DNA of 64,000 bases from Theobroma cacao (taxonomy: Eukaryota; Streptophyta; Magnoliopsida; Malvales; Malvaceae), in contig NC_030859.1 in the NCBI RefSeq assembly GCF_000208745.1, positions 1,735,367 to 1,799,366 of the forward strand. The letters run 5' to 3'. Below the pieces are notes generated by a model. That model had not been told where the DNA came from and made no database searches. It saw only the letters and a program-made list of their open reading frames with translations. The position numbers and the translations under genes are program-made. This document shows, piece after piece, positions 26,184 to 36,926 of this stretch. Each line of letters begins with the position of its first letter. Positions within the stretch are counted from its first letter, which is position 1.

Positions 26184-26964
26184 CCAGGATCAGTTTATTT
26201 TTTTGGATTGGTTTATTCTTCAGGTTCCAACAACCGGCAGCCAAGATGAAGCTATATCTGCCTGATGTTGCTGCACCTTATGTTCTAGCCATTTTCTAAT
26301 ACTAATGATAAAAACTGAGAAAACAGGTCATATCCAGGCACAGTTTCATTTCAGCTACTCAGCTCTCATCATCAGGTCCCAACAACCAGCAGTACAAAGC
26401 TATGCTAATTTTCTTGTCATTTGTAATTTTGTCGGCGTAGCCAGATAAACAGGTCTTGTGACCTCAATGAACCTCTATATATAATTTTCTTATAACTTTT
26501 GTTGCACATAGGGTATTTCTGTATGCCTTCATTGTGGAAATGTGAGATGTTGTTGGTGTTATTAATTTGTTTAGAGTTGTGATTGCATGGAGCAACATTT
26601 GTGCTTCAAATATCAAATAAAATCTACTTTAATATCTCAATTTTTTTAAGAGAAAACTTAAATGATGTATCCAAGAAAGGTAAGTTGGGATCTCAATTTT
26701 GTTAAGCATCAGAAAGAACACTTCAATTAAATCTGCAAAATAGTGAAAATTTCCAATTCTTTCCTTGTTTCCTCGTGTGTCAATTAAACAATGTAAAGCT
26801 ATGATTACTTACAAATATCAGAAAATGAAACAAAAATATACAAAGATACATTCAAATCCTATCCCTTTTCTATTTTTATGAAAATAGAAAAGAAAAATCC
26901 CTTTGTAAATTCTTTCCCTTGATTGCTTTTATGGCAGTGTTTCCATTTACAAAAAATTCAAGTG
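26184..26964. other. Convergent 3' UTR region with an imperfect local repeat
   Basis: This holds the 3' UTRs of two converging genes. The segments from about 26187 (CCAGGATCAGTTTATTT) and 26336 (CCAGGCACAGTTTCATTT) are similar, and both are followed by a CAGGTYCCAACAACCRGCAG block, suggesting an old duplication of roughly 150 bases. No coding sequence is seen. Confidence 0.45.
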
Positions 26965-29509
26965 TCATCGAATGTAGGTTCGTCCTAATGACCAGAGTCC
27001 TGTATCTTTGACCGGTGTCTGAAAAAGAAAAAAATGGGTATTGTTAGGAATAGTTGAAGAATCTAATGAAAAAAAAAGGGGTCAAGAACGTGACCAAATA
27101 TTCCATACTTACTGGTGTTTTCACAGATGGGAAGACATTCCAAAACCTCAAAGTCTCATCCCCTGCTCCAGTCACTATGGTCTGCATGATGAGTATCCAA
27201 AGATGGTCTTAATTAGTATATTTTATAAAATGAATGCTTCTATGTATGAGGGTAACATAATGCTACAATGATCAAGGAATCATTAACCTGTCCATCGGGC
27301 GACATAGCAAGGTAGAGGACTCGAAGACTATGGCCGGTTAGAGTTGCAACCTAGAAAAAAACAAAAGGGGCGACATAGTTTGGTGCTTTTGCAACAAATG
27401 TAAAAGGAGGGTAATAGTGGAAAAACATTTTATTGCTATTACCTTTGCCATTGATGGATACTTCCATACCATAATCTGATTTTGAGAATATCCATGAGTG
27501 CTAACTAGCTCATTCACATTCTTACTCCATGATAGATTGCATACCTGGGGGCACAACATTAAGATCGAGTAAATGAGCAAGTTGCAACCTAATTATGCTT
27601 ACAAATGAAATGTGATGAAAAAGAAGTATAATTGCAAAAACCTGGCTCCCTGTGTCTATGCTGTTCAATTGATGACCATTGGTAGTGTTCCAAAAGCGGA
27701 TACATCGATCAGCAGTTCCACCACCTGATGCAAGAAGGTTGCTCTGGTGGGGTGACCAAGCAATGGCTTTGACAGCAGCCGTGTGTTCTGTCAATTTAAG
27801 AATTGGTTGCTGGGAATGCTGGTTCCAGACCAACAGCTGGTTACCAAGAAAGAAAACCGATTTTTAAGAAAACTGATATTTACTCAGATAACAAGAAGGA
27901 AGAGAAATATTAGAAAGAAGAAAAACAGGAAGGGGGAATGAATTGATGATTACCTGATTGTCATTTCCACCTGATGCAAGCTCTCGGTCATCATGTGACC
28001 ATTTCAACCCGCAAACCTGATGGATTTGAACAGAAGGTTATATTACTTGTTAACAAATGACCAGTTAAGATATTCTACTAAATTTCTGGTTAATGAATAA
28101 AGAGTTAATGCAGTGACAGAAAGTATTGATAAAGCTTTACCTCAGATTTGTGTCCAACAAGCTTGCTGACATAGTCACTTGAAACTCGAAGATCATGCTG
28201 AAGTATGTTGCGATCCCGGCTACCTGATGATAGGATTCGTGAATTCCAAGCCAAGACACCAGTTCTTGTTTGATGGCCGCCCATGGTTCTGACCCTCTTG
28301 CACTGAGTTCCATCCCATACCTATAACAAGAACCAAAATGCTTAAACTTAACTGTGTTGAAGTTCACCCTATGCATCAAATTCAAATATGAAGAATTATT
28401 ATCTGATGGATGCAAAGTTTGATATAAAATCAACATTTAGCTTACCTGAACTTGACCAAGATTTGTACCAATGGATATGTAAGAACCTTCCCGGGTCCAT
28501 TGGACACCACACACACTGTCATTTGGCCCCAAATCACACAACTTTGTTACCTGAGAGCAAGATAAAAACATGTTAAACACTTCACACATTCATTTACCGC
28601 CCTCAAAATTCAAACAAAGGACCATTTTCAAAGGCAATTCAGTATCAAATTCCTCAATGGTTTCAATTTTACAGATTGAAGCATCCAAACTTACTTTGCT
28701 ATTTGATGCAGTCCATAGATAAACACAAGTACCCAACCCAACTGCAAGTACATTCTGTGATGACCAATCAACCAGGTTCAAATAGAAGTCATCTTGAAGT
28801 GACGGCGCATCCAGGACCTGCAATCATTTAACAATTTAACTATATTATCCTAATTGAGTGATTCACTCCAAAAATTTGAAAGAGAAAAAGCTCAACTAAT
28901 GCAATATAACAATGTTCTATTTAGAGTTATATGACCTTACAGTTCTCAAAGTTCCCAACTATGAAAATTTATTGTAGCATAGCTGGCAAATAACGACTGA
29001 ATTACCTTATGGGGGGTCTTGGGCACTTTCCGTGGAGGCTTGGGAGGAGTAGAGGCCTCACTAAAGAACCCACTATCCTGGCCCAAAATGGAAGGAGAAT
29101 ACGGAGAATTAGGTCCAGAATGCTCAGTCTTGAACCTTAACATGTTCTTGTTAGGACTCATAGGTGAACCTTGACCTGCAGGAGAAAAAGAACCAAAATC
29201 AGAACCAAAAAGTTCAGATCTCAGAATCCTGGAATACGTTTCATTTCCTCCTTCTTTAGCCGGTGACTCCTTCTCTATCAACCCAAAAGTGTGTAGCCTT
29301 GAAGAAGATCTGCATGGAATAAACCTATCGCTACAAGTTGATGATTTTGACGATGATGGTGAAGTTAAACTCGATATCATCCGTGGTGAAGATATCGAAA
29401 CTGTACGAAACGAAGAAGAAGAACCCGAAAAAGTTTCCAGCCGAAGTGAAGTTTCATTCATTCCAGCAGGGAGGTTTAGACCACTTTTTCTCCTTTGCGG
29501 TGAATCCAT
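26965..29509 (-). CDS. FZR3: CDH1/FIZZY-RELATED APC/C activator, CCS52B (FZR3) type
   Basis: Exons from 5' to 3' on the minus strand: 29509-29006, 28817-28695, 28550-28446, 28320-28141, 28016-27954, 27836-27642, 27544-27443, 27350-27288, 27181-27113 and 27018-26965. They total 1458 bases and 485 residues, all in phase. The C-box DRFIPCR is at 61-67. The Cdh1-specific [13 protein letters not shown] is at about 161-173. Seven WD40 repeats then form the substrate-binding propeller (for example [29 protein letters not shown]). The tail ends in Ile-Arg, the IR motif that docks on APC/C. Several Ser-Pro sites in the N-terminal region are potential CDK targets. The protein recruits mitotic substrates to the ubiquitin ligase in the nucleus. 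The N-terminus ([18 protein letters not shown]) and the [16 protein letters not shown] end fit CCS52B better than CCS52A, as do gene order and M-phase promoter elements. Open frame continues upstream of ATG 29509 but only to a TTG, so this start is firm. Confidence 0.95.
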
Positions 29510-29693
29510 TTTCAGGTGTTTCTTTGATCTTTCTGAAGCTTTGAGTGCTTGAGAAAAATGGGTTTCTCTTGTTTTCAGAAAAGAAGTTGAGAAATGGAAG
29601 AGCTGGAAAAAAGGTTCCCCTTTGGTTTCAAAGAGTGTTTTAGGGGAGCTGATTTTCCTGCCTTTTTTGGGAAGCCTGAAGGGGAAGGTTTGC

Positions 29694-29701
29694 AACGGTC
29701 A
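29694..29701 (+). promoter_or_regulatory. MSA-like element (AACGGTCA), FZR3 promoter
   Basis: The core AACGGTCA lies 185 bases upstream of the FZR3 start codon, possibly close to the transcription start. It matches the AACGGYYA part of the mitosis-specific activator consensus bound by three-repeat MYB (MYB3R) factors; only one base of the flanking consensus differs. Such elements work in either orientation. Confidence 0.5.
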
Positions 29702-29850
29702 AAAAATTCTTTTCTTTTTTGGTAGGATAGAGAGGAGCGGTCTGTGTTATGTGCTTGGAAAAAAGGGCAGAGTAGTGGGGATAGGGAGTAGAGATACTGT
29801 CGTTTTACTGTTTAAAGAATTAAAAACGACGTGGTGCGTGCAATTATAGT

Positions 29851-29858
29851 AACGGTCA
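29851..29858 (+). promoter_or_regulatory. MSA-like element (AACGGTCA), FZR3 promoter
   Basis: A second AACGGTCA, 342 bases before the FZR3 start codon, has the same orientation as the first. Its core is perfect, but the flanking YCY part of the consensus is only partly kept. Confidence 0.45.
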
Positions 29859-29924
29859 TTTTCATGAACAAATCAAAGCTCATAAGAGTTGTCAGATTGG
29901 TTTAGTTACCATGTAAATGCCAAA

Positions 29925-29932
29925 TAGCCGTT
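29925..29932 (-). promoter_or_regulatory. MSA-like element (AACGGCTA), FZR3 promoter
   Basis: TAGCCGTT on the plus strand is AACGGCTA on the strand of the FZR3 gene, 416 bases before its start codon. It is the third AACGGYYA core in about 240 bases. Confidence 0.45.
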
Positions 29933-30224
29933 GCTTCTGAACATTTTTTATTGCTCCTTTTGACCCTTTTTCACTCCTCTATACCTGCCGAACCAGCGAT
30001 AATTGATTCTAGTTTTATGTAAGCCTTTTTCGAGATATGACCATAAACCATCTCAAGGAAATGTCTTTGCTTCTGATAATGATTAATGATAAAACTAGAG
30101 AAGTAGCACCGTATACATGAAAGTTCATAGTTTGCAGGAAACTTGTTCAGGAATAAGGTGTTGGATTCTAGTTCTTTCCGAAATGGGCATCTATCTACTA
30201 GTATGATCTTTTCTGAAAATAAAT

Positions 30225-33200
30225 TTATAATGTGTACCGCAGTTGATATCTGCGAAGCCAGTCCTCTCCCTTCTCATAATAATCTGCCCTACTGAATGTT
30301 TGTTGTGGGAACTGCAAGTTTGCGGCGTAAACAGATGCACCACGCCATGCATCACGAACTGGATCTAATGCTCTTACCACCTTAATCGGCAACCCACATG
30401 GTCGAAGCATCCGGATTCCAGCTTCCAAGCGCTCACTGATACCAGGAAAGAGACAGCACCCACCAGTCATGAAGACTGAACTGGTCAATCTATCCTCCAG
30501 AGCCCCATCCTTAGATGGCAACCTCCTTATCGAAACCCCAGTCATCTCATCAAAACCTGCTTGATCTATCCCAACCAAGTTGGGGTGAAATAATATTTCA
30601 GGACATCGAAACCTTTCAACCCCAAGCACAATTTGGAAATCTTCCTTGGTGAGTGGACGAGCACGTGGTGCCTCAGCAGTAGCTGGTTGTGCAGCTGTTA
30701 ATTCTGGTTTAGGAACAAATGTTGGGTCTATCTCCTGCAGAAACAGAGATCAATGAAGTAATGAGTGATCCATCTTACATGATAATTAGGAGAATTCCAA
30801 ATTAATTTAATACACAACAGGGCAATTAAATTAACCTGGAGCCTAGCACAAACACGGGCCAGCTCTGCTTCATCTACATCTGCTCCATCATCATCGTCAT
30901 CATTATCTTTGCTCATTAGTTTGTAAAGTTGCCAATCTTCATCTTTGGCACCAAAAGTATCCTCACCCTTCCCTCGGTCAAAGGCTGCTGTAGTTAAAAG
31001 GCGCATCCTTTCCCTCTGGGCAGCATTCAATCTTTCCCCACGCCCAACACCCCCTGACAAATTATTCCCATTTGCATGGCCTCCATTTGTCTTGAGTCTT
31101 TTCCGCTGCTCAACCTTCTCGTACAGTTCTTTGTATTTACTATGCATCTGGTCTAGATAAAGTTCAGGGTTCTCCCTGTTATAAGGAAAAAGCAATAAGA
31201 AGAGAGAAAGTACCAGTCAGAAAAGCAAATTAGAATCCCCAAGCCCAACTGTCTCTCTACCAATTCGAATTAAACAAACAAATCTTTACTTGAACTACAT
31301 AGGGCTGCTCTTTTCTCCTCACCTCAGCCCCCATTTCTTAACAAGGTCAAAATGAATGTGACAAAGGAAAAAGAAAAATATACTCATAAGGTTGAGGCAT
31401 ACAAGCGTCTTTCTTCATCTTGTTGATTTTTCTTTTCCCGTTCTAATTCTTCTTCAAAGCGTTTCTGTTTAGCTCGCTGCCGGCCCTCTGTCGTGGTTTT
31501 AAGAAAAACCTGCCTCTTCTTTTCCTTAAGCTGTCACAACAATATAGTCAAGGGTAAATACTATCATGAATTTCAGGCAAAGAAAAAAATCATCAATGAC
31601 AAGAAATCTAACAAAAATAATAACGTAGTTCATTTTGAGTAGGCTGACAATTACAGTCCCCAAGGCCTTCTTAAATCTTTATTTTGCTTCTTCACATTAT
31701 GACATAAAACACTTTTGCCCATAACTCCTGACTGCATCCAACTGGTTAACCTGATGTTTTATGCATTTGCCTAACAAAGCAAACACCAAAAAAGTGATGC
31801 AGATTAGCCATTTGGTATTAACGGTTACCTGCTCAGGTGTAAGCACGTTATCAGGAACATTGACAAGAGGATACTTCTCGCTTGTAGAAGAATCTGCCTT
31901 CTCCTCATTTTCAGCTTGTTCAGCCTTTGGTTCACCTTTTGCTTTTCTTAATGATTGTGACACTTTCATCAGAGTTGATTCTATTTCCTGTTTAGAAACA
32001 TAACCAGTCTCTGACAGGAAAGACTGAATTTCTTCCTGTTGAACTTGTTCAAGTTGCTGCAAAAGAAATTCCAATCCATGTAATTGATTTTCTAGTTCAT
32101 TTATTCTAGAAGACCTCTTTGCTTCAGCCATTTCTCTCAATCTTTGACCTTGTCTTTCCCTTATAGCAGCCTTTCTTGCAATCTCTTCTTCTGAAGGAGG
32201 TTCTTCCATTGGTGGTGGAACCCATGGGAGCTGCCAACACCTGGATTTATCTTCAGCTTCCTTGCCCCCTTTCTGTCACAGTAATTGAACTTTCAGCCGT
32301 TGCAAAAAGGATGGCAGAAGAAAAAAGCTAAGTCATTACCTGAAATAATTGAGCTTCTAAAGCATAATCAAGTGCAACATAACAGTGTTCCATCTTCAGA
32401 TCTTCAACCTTTTCCCATGTGAATCTTGCCCTATTATAAGCATTTAAAAGACATTATCAGATGTTCCATGCAAGCAGGTCGTATTTGATTCTGGCAACTT
32501 AGCTGAATTTACACTCACATGTGATGAGGATACTTAAGTGAAAGAAGTTGCTTCAAATGGTCAGTAACATGGTATCCACCAATGTTAGTTCGGCAGCATC
32601 CTTTGTAAACAGGCTCACCATCAACAAACTGAAGCCAAAGGAAACCCACATCATAATAAATGAAAGACAACCAAATCCTGAACCTCAATGCTTACATTCT
32701 GTTAGTAAAATCTAATAATGCATTGTATCAGTCACATTTCCCAAAACCCTATTCTTCGGTCTATAACATGATATACCTTCCTAAGCCAGCCATGCACCAG
32801 ACCACTAAACAGATTCACCGAAGAGACGTAGTGAGATACCAGCGCTAAACATTTTTTCTGATGCTGACATCATTATGATGACATATTAAAGAAAATTCCT
32901 CACAGAAACTAATTTATCAAGTCATCCCCATTAATGCCAACATGCTAAAAATGCTCCTAAACCAAATAATGACCACTCAACTTCGCAAATATATGCACCA
33001 AAGGTAAATATGAAGTCTATAAAACATACTGGAATGACATGAGTTGTTGTAAATCCCGGGCAGATAGCTAGACCATCTTTGTCACAAATTCCATGCTGTT
33101 GATTATATTTATAGCTGAAAGCAGCATCAACACCAAATGCTGTAATCACATACAGAAAAACTCATACATCAGAGGACATAAATATCATTGGGGCAAATAA

Positions 33201-34528
33201 TTTCTCAAGACACAATATAAATAACAAGTATTAGCCCCAACTAATAACAAAACTTATTTCAAAGAAACACTTGGGCCCTACTCATGTGGGCAAGACCATG
33301 TATCCCTCTGGTAAAACAACTGAGCCTGATAGGTAACATTAAAAATTTTTCATAGAATTAAAAGGAGTGCTTATACCTACTGATGGAACTCCATAAGTCT
33401 CAAAAAGAAGTTCTGCCATTTTACTACGAGACTGAACTGGGTTGCACACACATTCTGTGATCAGGACAGGATGATCGATCTGTTCTGCCCTCAAACAAAC
33501 AACAAATCAATAAAGAATAAATCAAAATTGAACCATTAAGTACAGCACAAAAAGTATTAATACTGGAAATGGCAGCCAATAAAACAATGCAGAATGAAGA
33601 ACAAATGACAAACAAAGTTCAAGTCTTTTATAGGTGTGCAGATGTTCAAAGACACATATAAGTTAACCTAAAACTACGAGCTGAAGATAATCTACATATT
33701 GCTAAAGCATTCCTAATTAAGAACACAAGCAGATGTAATTCAGGCCATTTAGGAGATAAGAACAAAAGCTATAAAGTTATCATTGTACCCGAGATCCATT
33801 TGCACCCAATCGATCAAAGGCAAAGTCAAGAATCTGTAAATACAAGAACAGAATGCTCAAAGTTAGCATGCTCCCAATACTTAAAACAAATAAGTAAGCA
33901 TTACAATCACGTTAACAGCCAAGCCAGACCAACTCTTATCCGATGTTCCCGACCTACCAAAGGCATCTCTTATTTTACATTCAAACCCCAAATTTTAATT
34001 CGCTACTTCACGCAATTCCATACTGAAGAAAATAAAAAGGAATGATGTATGTAAAAGATTTTACATACATATTCCATGATTTCAAACTGGAAGACAACAT
34101 TGCTATCGAAAGCGGAACGAGGGCCCGAACGTGTGCAATCAAAGTATCTCAGTAAAGCAGGATCATGGTCACCAACAATTGTCACGGTTTCCCCTGCAAC
34201 ACCCAAAAACAAAACATAATTTAACCTTAACTCATCTTCAATTTTCACTTTTCGGTTTTGCTTGAGAGAGAGAGAGTACCGGTGGCTTTGTGACGAGGTC
34301 TTTGAACAATGTTACGGAAAACAACCCGCGGCTCATTCTCTCCTGCCCAGCTGTGAAATGCACATACACAAGTCAGGATGTAAGCAAGTAAAAAGAAGAA
34401 AGTTAGGGTTTGGTTTGGTTAAGCTACCCGATACGAAAATAGGAAGCGCCATTGTCGATGACGATAGGAGTTGAGGAAGGAAACAGATCGTAATCCGTTT
34501 GCCTTTGTATTTTCGATATAAAAGGCAT
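30225..34528 (-). CDS. ARP5: Actin-related protein 5 (INO80 chromatin-remodelling subunit)
   Basis: Exons from 5' to 3' on the minus strand: 34528-34428, 34350-34280, 34193-34069, 33833-33789, 33479-33377, 33139-33030, 32628-32519, 32430-32340, 32272-31829, 31530-31403, 31175-30836 and 30734-30225. They total 2178 bases and 725 residues, essentially the length I recall for Arabidopsis ARP5 (At3g12380). The actin fold starts with MPFISKIQRQTDYDLFPSS and the nucleotide-loop-like PIVIDNGASYFRIGWAGE. It is interrupted by a long charged insertion (about residues 255-500) rich in Glu, Lys, Arg and Gln with coiled-coil character, followed by an acidic DNDDDDDGADVDE stretch. The actin fold resumes (VERFRCPEILF, SSVFMTGGCCLFPG) and ends QLRYTL. 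ARP5 forms a module with IES6 in the nuclear INO80 complex, which slides nucleosomes and acts in DNA repair. Both halves of the actin fold and the insertion are intact. Confidence 0.95.
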
Positions 34529-34695
34529 TTTTGGGCGGCTGTTTTTTGGTTACTGCCTTTGAATGGGGAAGAATGAGAGTCCAGGGAAAAGGGTTTTTTC
34601 TAAGAGTGAAGCGGAGAGACGGTGAAGCGTGAGACTGGTAGAGAATAAAGAAAACACTCTAAGATAAATAAAAAGGTTGGCAAAAAGAAACGAAA

Positions 34696-34700
34696 GCGGG

Positions 34701-34743
<43 letters not shown>

Positions 34744-34768
34744 GCGTGTTCGATCCACGCTCACCGCA
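34696..34768 (+). tRNA. tRNA-Phe (anticodon GAA)
   Basis: These 73 bases fold as a complete cloverleaf: acceptor strand GCGGGGA pairing with TCACCGC plus the discriminator A; D arm AGCTCAGTTGGGAGAGC; anticodon arm CAGACTGAAGATCTG with GAA at 34729-34731; T arm GCGTGTTCGATCCACGC. The single G-A opposition in the acceptor stem is also present in known plant cytosolic tRNA-Phe. The gene has no intron and no encoded CCA. It lies 168 bases from the ARP5 start codon, in divergent orientation. Confidence 0.97.
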
Positions 34769-34769
34769 A

Positions 34770-34773
34770 TTTT
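34770..34773 (+). terminator. RNA polymerase III terminator of tRNA-Phe
   Basis: A run of four T begins two bases after the mature tRNA 3' end, the usual plant Pol III stop signal. Confidence 0.7.
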
Positions 34774-35130
34774 ATAATTATCACTTACTTTTTAATTTTT
34801 ATTATCCATGGTTTAATGATCATTATGGTTTATGCTTTATAATTATCCTTTACTTTTAATTATCCATGGTTAAATGGTATTATCATTTACTTTTATAATT
34901 ATCATTTACTTTTTATTATCCATGGTTTTAATTATCATTATGGTTTATAATTATCATTTACTTTTAATTATCCATGGTTAAATGGTATTATCATTTACTT
35001 TTATAATTATCATTCTTATATTTTATTTTCATGGTTTATGGTTTATTATAAGTCTAAAATATATATGGCTAAAACATATTTTCTCTTTATTTTCATGGTT
35101 TATTATAAGTCTAATTGCCCATAAATATTG
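34771..35130. repeat. AT-rich tandem repeat tract (TTATAATTATC... unit)
   Basis: The phrase TTATAATTATC, followed by variants of TTTACTTTTAATTATCCATGGTT, recurs with starts near 34772, 34837 and 34945 and partial copies between. The best period is about 108 bases (34837 to 34945). The tract starts at the tRNA terminator and decays toward 35130, where TTTCATGGTTTATTATAAGTC is itself repeated. Confidence 0.75.
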
Positions 35131-35150
35131 CATGCAGAGTAAGATTAGTA

Positions 35151-35908
35151 TCAATAATTTCCTAAAGTTCTTATGCATCTTACCATATTATAAAATAGTC
35201 CTAAGATAAATTAATAATAATACTCCCAATTTGACTCAATTTGAATATATAATAATATTGTACCCAAATGATGTGAAATCCAAATTTGTTAAATCTAAAT
35301 ATGAGCCTAATTTGAACCAAATTAGTATTTTTTTTTTGTATGACAAAATACTTTAAAATATTTATAAACTATTTAAAAAAATTTCAAATAAGTCCTTAAT
35401 ATTTTATTATGTTCAATCAAATCTCTATAGTTTTTTTGAGCCAAAAATAGATATTTACAAATAATGATTAATTAACGTTTGTTAGTCAAATGATATTGAT
35501 CATTTATACTTATATGATATACTGACTTATAATATCAATCCTAAAGTTCTTATGGATATTAGCATATGTATAAAATAGTTCTAAATAAATTATTAATTAT
35601 ACTCCCATTTTGACTTAATTTGAATATTTAATAATATTGTACCTAGATGATGTGAAATCCAAATTTGTTAAATCTAAATATAAGCCTAATTTGAACAAAA
35701 TTAGTATTTTTTTTTATGACATAATACTTTAAAATATCTATAAACTTTTTTAAAAAATTTCAAATAAGTCTTTAATATTTTATTATATTTAATCAAATCT
35801 CTATAGTTTTTTTGAACCAAAAACATATATTTACAAGTAATGGTTGATTAAAGGTCATTAGTCAAAATGATATTAATCATTTATACTCATATGATATATT
35901 GATTTGTC
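35151..35908. repeat. Tandem duplication, two diverged copies with a 379-bp period
   Basis: Copy 1 runs from about 35151 to 35529 and copy 2 from about 35530 to 35908. The shared CCTAAAGTTCTTATG starts at 35161 and 35540. Long stretches match between copies, including GATGTGAAATCCAAATTTGT and ATCAAATCTCTATAGTTTTT, with scattered substitutions and short indels. No coding potential is seen. It may be a remnant of repeat-family DNA. Confidence 0.85.
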
Positions 35909-36495
35909 ATAATAGACAATTAGATTATCACATTATTCACATCAACATATTATGTCATCCATTATGAGAAATTAAAATATCATATGGATCGAACGCATAT
36001 ACAACTATGTAAAAACATATGGTTTATGGAATAATGTGACTCATATAAGATTTTGTATAAGAGATAACTAAAAAGTAATTATATAAATTCATGAATTTAT
36101 TTCTTTTTATTATATATACATAATAATAAAAAATTAAAAATTAAAAATTGAAAAATGATGGCCATCACTACCTTGACTCCGTCACCATTATTATAAAATT
36201 GAAAGAAAGAGATTGGAGAACTAGGGGTTTCATTGGGCCAACTAAGCATGTCTAATTCAACCCGTAGCCAACTTTCTCCACTAACCCTACAACCAGAACC
36301 CAGCCCACGTAAAACCCATAAACGAGGATAAGGGAATATTCAAACATAACCATCAACTCGATTCTGTCCCAGCTCCCTTTATGAGTCACTTCAATCGGAC
36401 CCAATCCCACCACATGAGCACACCCCACCTTCTAAAGGGCCCCACGCCGACAGAAAGAGACCCAAAAAGTCCGAGTTTCAAACGTCAAATCAAGC
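35909..36495. other. Intergenic DNA leading into the SMR promoter
   Basis: AT-rich to about 36160, then increasingly C-rich (CCCA and CCAC motifs) to 36495. No gene is seen. The 36381-36569 frame coincides with the SMR promoter and has no family resemblance. Confidence 0.5.
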
Positions 36496-36498
36496 AGC

Positions 36499-36536
36499 CA
36501 CGTGTCATGCCACGTAAGTTTTTCATCGGACGTGGG
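36499..36536 (+). promoter_or_regulatory. Cluster of ACGT elements in the SMR promoter
   Basis: A G-box/ABRE CACGTG (36499-36504, as CCACGTGTC), a CCACGT (36510-36515) and a GACGTGG (about 36529-36535) lie 115-155 bases upstream of the TATA box. ABA- and stress-related bZIP factors bind such clusters, which would fit stress-induced SMR genes. This is an inference from motifs only. Confidence 0.45.
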
Positions 36537-36649
36537 ATCCACTTTAGCGACAGCTTTTTCGTTTTCTAGTTGCTTCTACCACACGTTTAGAGAAGTCAAA
36601 GAAACCACCCCATCGTCCCTAGACGCCATCACCCAGCAAAACTCTCTCG

Positions 36650-36656
36650 TATAAAA
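36650..36656 (+). promoter_or_regulatory. TATA box of the SMR gene
   Basis: TATAAAA stands 76 bases before the start codon, placing transcription start at about 36680 and leaving a short pyrimidine-rich leader. Confidence 0.65.
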
Positions 36657-36725
36657 TCCGCTCCAAACCTTCCATTTCCTTTCCATCTCTTTCGTTTTTG
36701 CTTCTCTGTTTTTCCTCTCTCTGTC

Positions 36726-36926
36726 ATGGAGATTTACGAACACGAAGAAGGTTACATGACGCCGAGGCGGCCGATACAGACGGCGTCTCCGCCTTGTCCA
36801 CCAGCTCCGAAGAAGAAACGACCGGTTTACGAGAAGGTGGAGCCACCGAAGGGTGGGTTTTTTAAGCCACCTGGTCTCGAGGCTTTGTTTTCAGATTTGG
36901 TGCCAAGAAGGGAAGCTTGCGTTTGA
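36726..36926 (+). CDS. SIAMESE-related (SMR) cyclin-dependent kinase inhibitor
   Basis: This single-exon frame encodes 66 residues. It carries the short motifs of the plant SIM/SMR family in order: an acidic start (MEIYEHEEGYM), TPRRP near 12-16, the CPPAPKKKRP block near 24-33, and the C-terminal FFKPPGLEALFSDLVPRREACV, which matches the FF-PP-D/E-LF cyclin-binding-like tail of SMR proteins. SMRs bind CDKA/CDKB-cyclin complexes in the nucleus and restrain mitosis, promoting endoreduplication or stress arrest. At 66 residues it is at the short end; it is most like SMR4-type members as I recall them. A TATA box, a short leader and a good start context support real expression. The subgroup is uncertain. 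Confidence 0.82.
   Translation: MEIYEHEEGYMTPRRPIQTASPPCPPAPKKKRPVYEKVEPPKGGFFKPPGLEALFSDLVPRREACV

Noticed and set aside
27641..27662. Resemblance to miR160 (CCTGGCTCCCTGT) on the plus strand
   Set aside because: It lies inside an FZR3 coding exon across the exon edge, encodes the conserved WD40 residues DTGSQ on the other strand, diverges after the shared core and has no partner arm nearby.
29510..29695. N-terminal extension of FZR3 by about 62 codons
   Set aside because: The upstream open frame begins with TTG, not ATG. The family N-terminus begins at the ATG at 29509.
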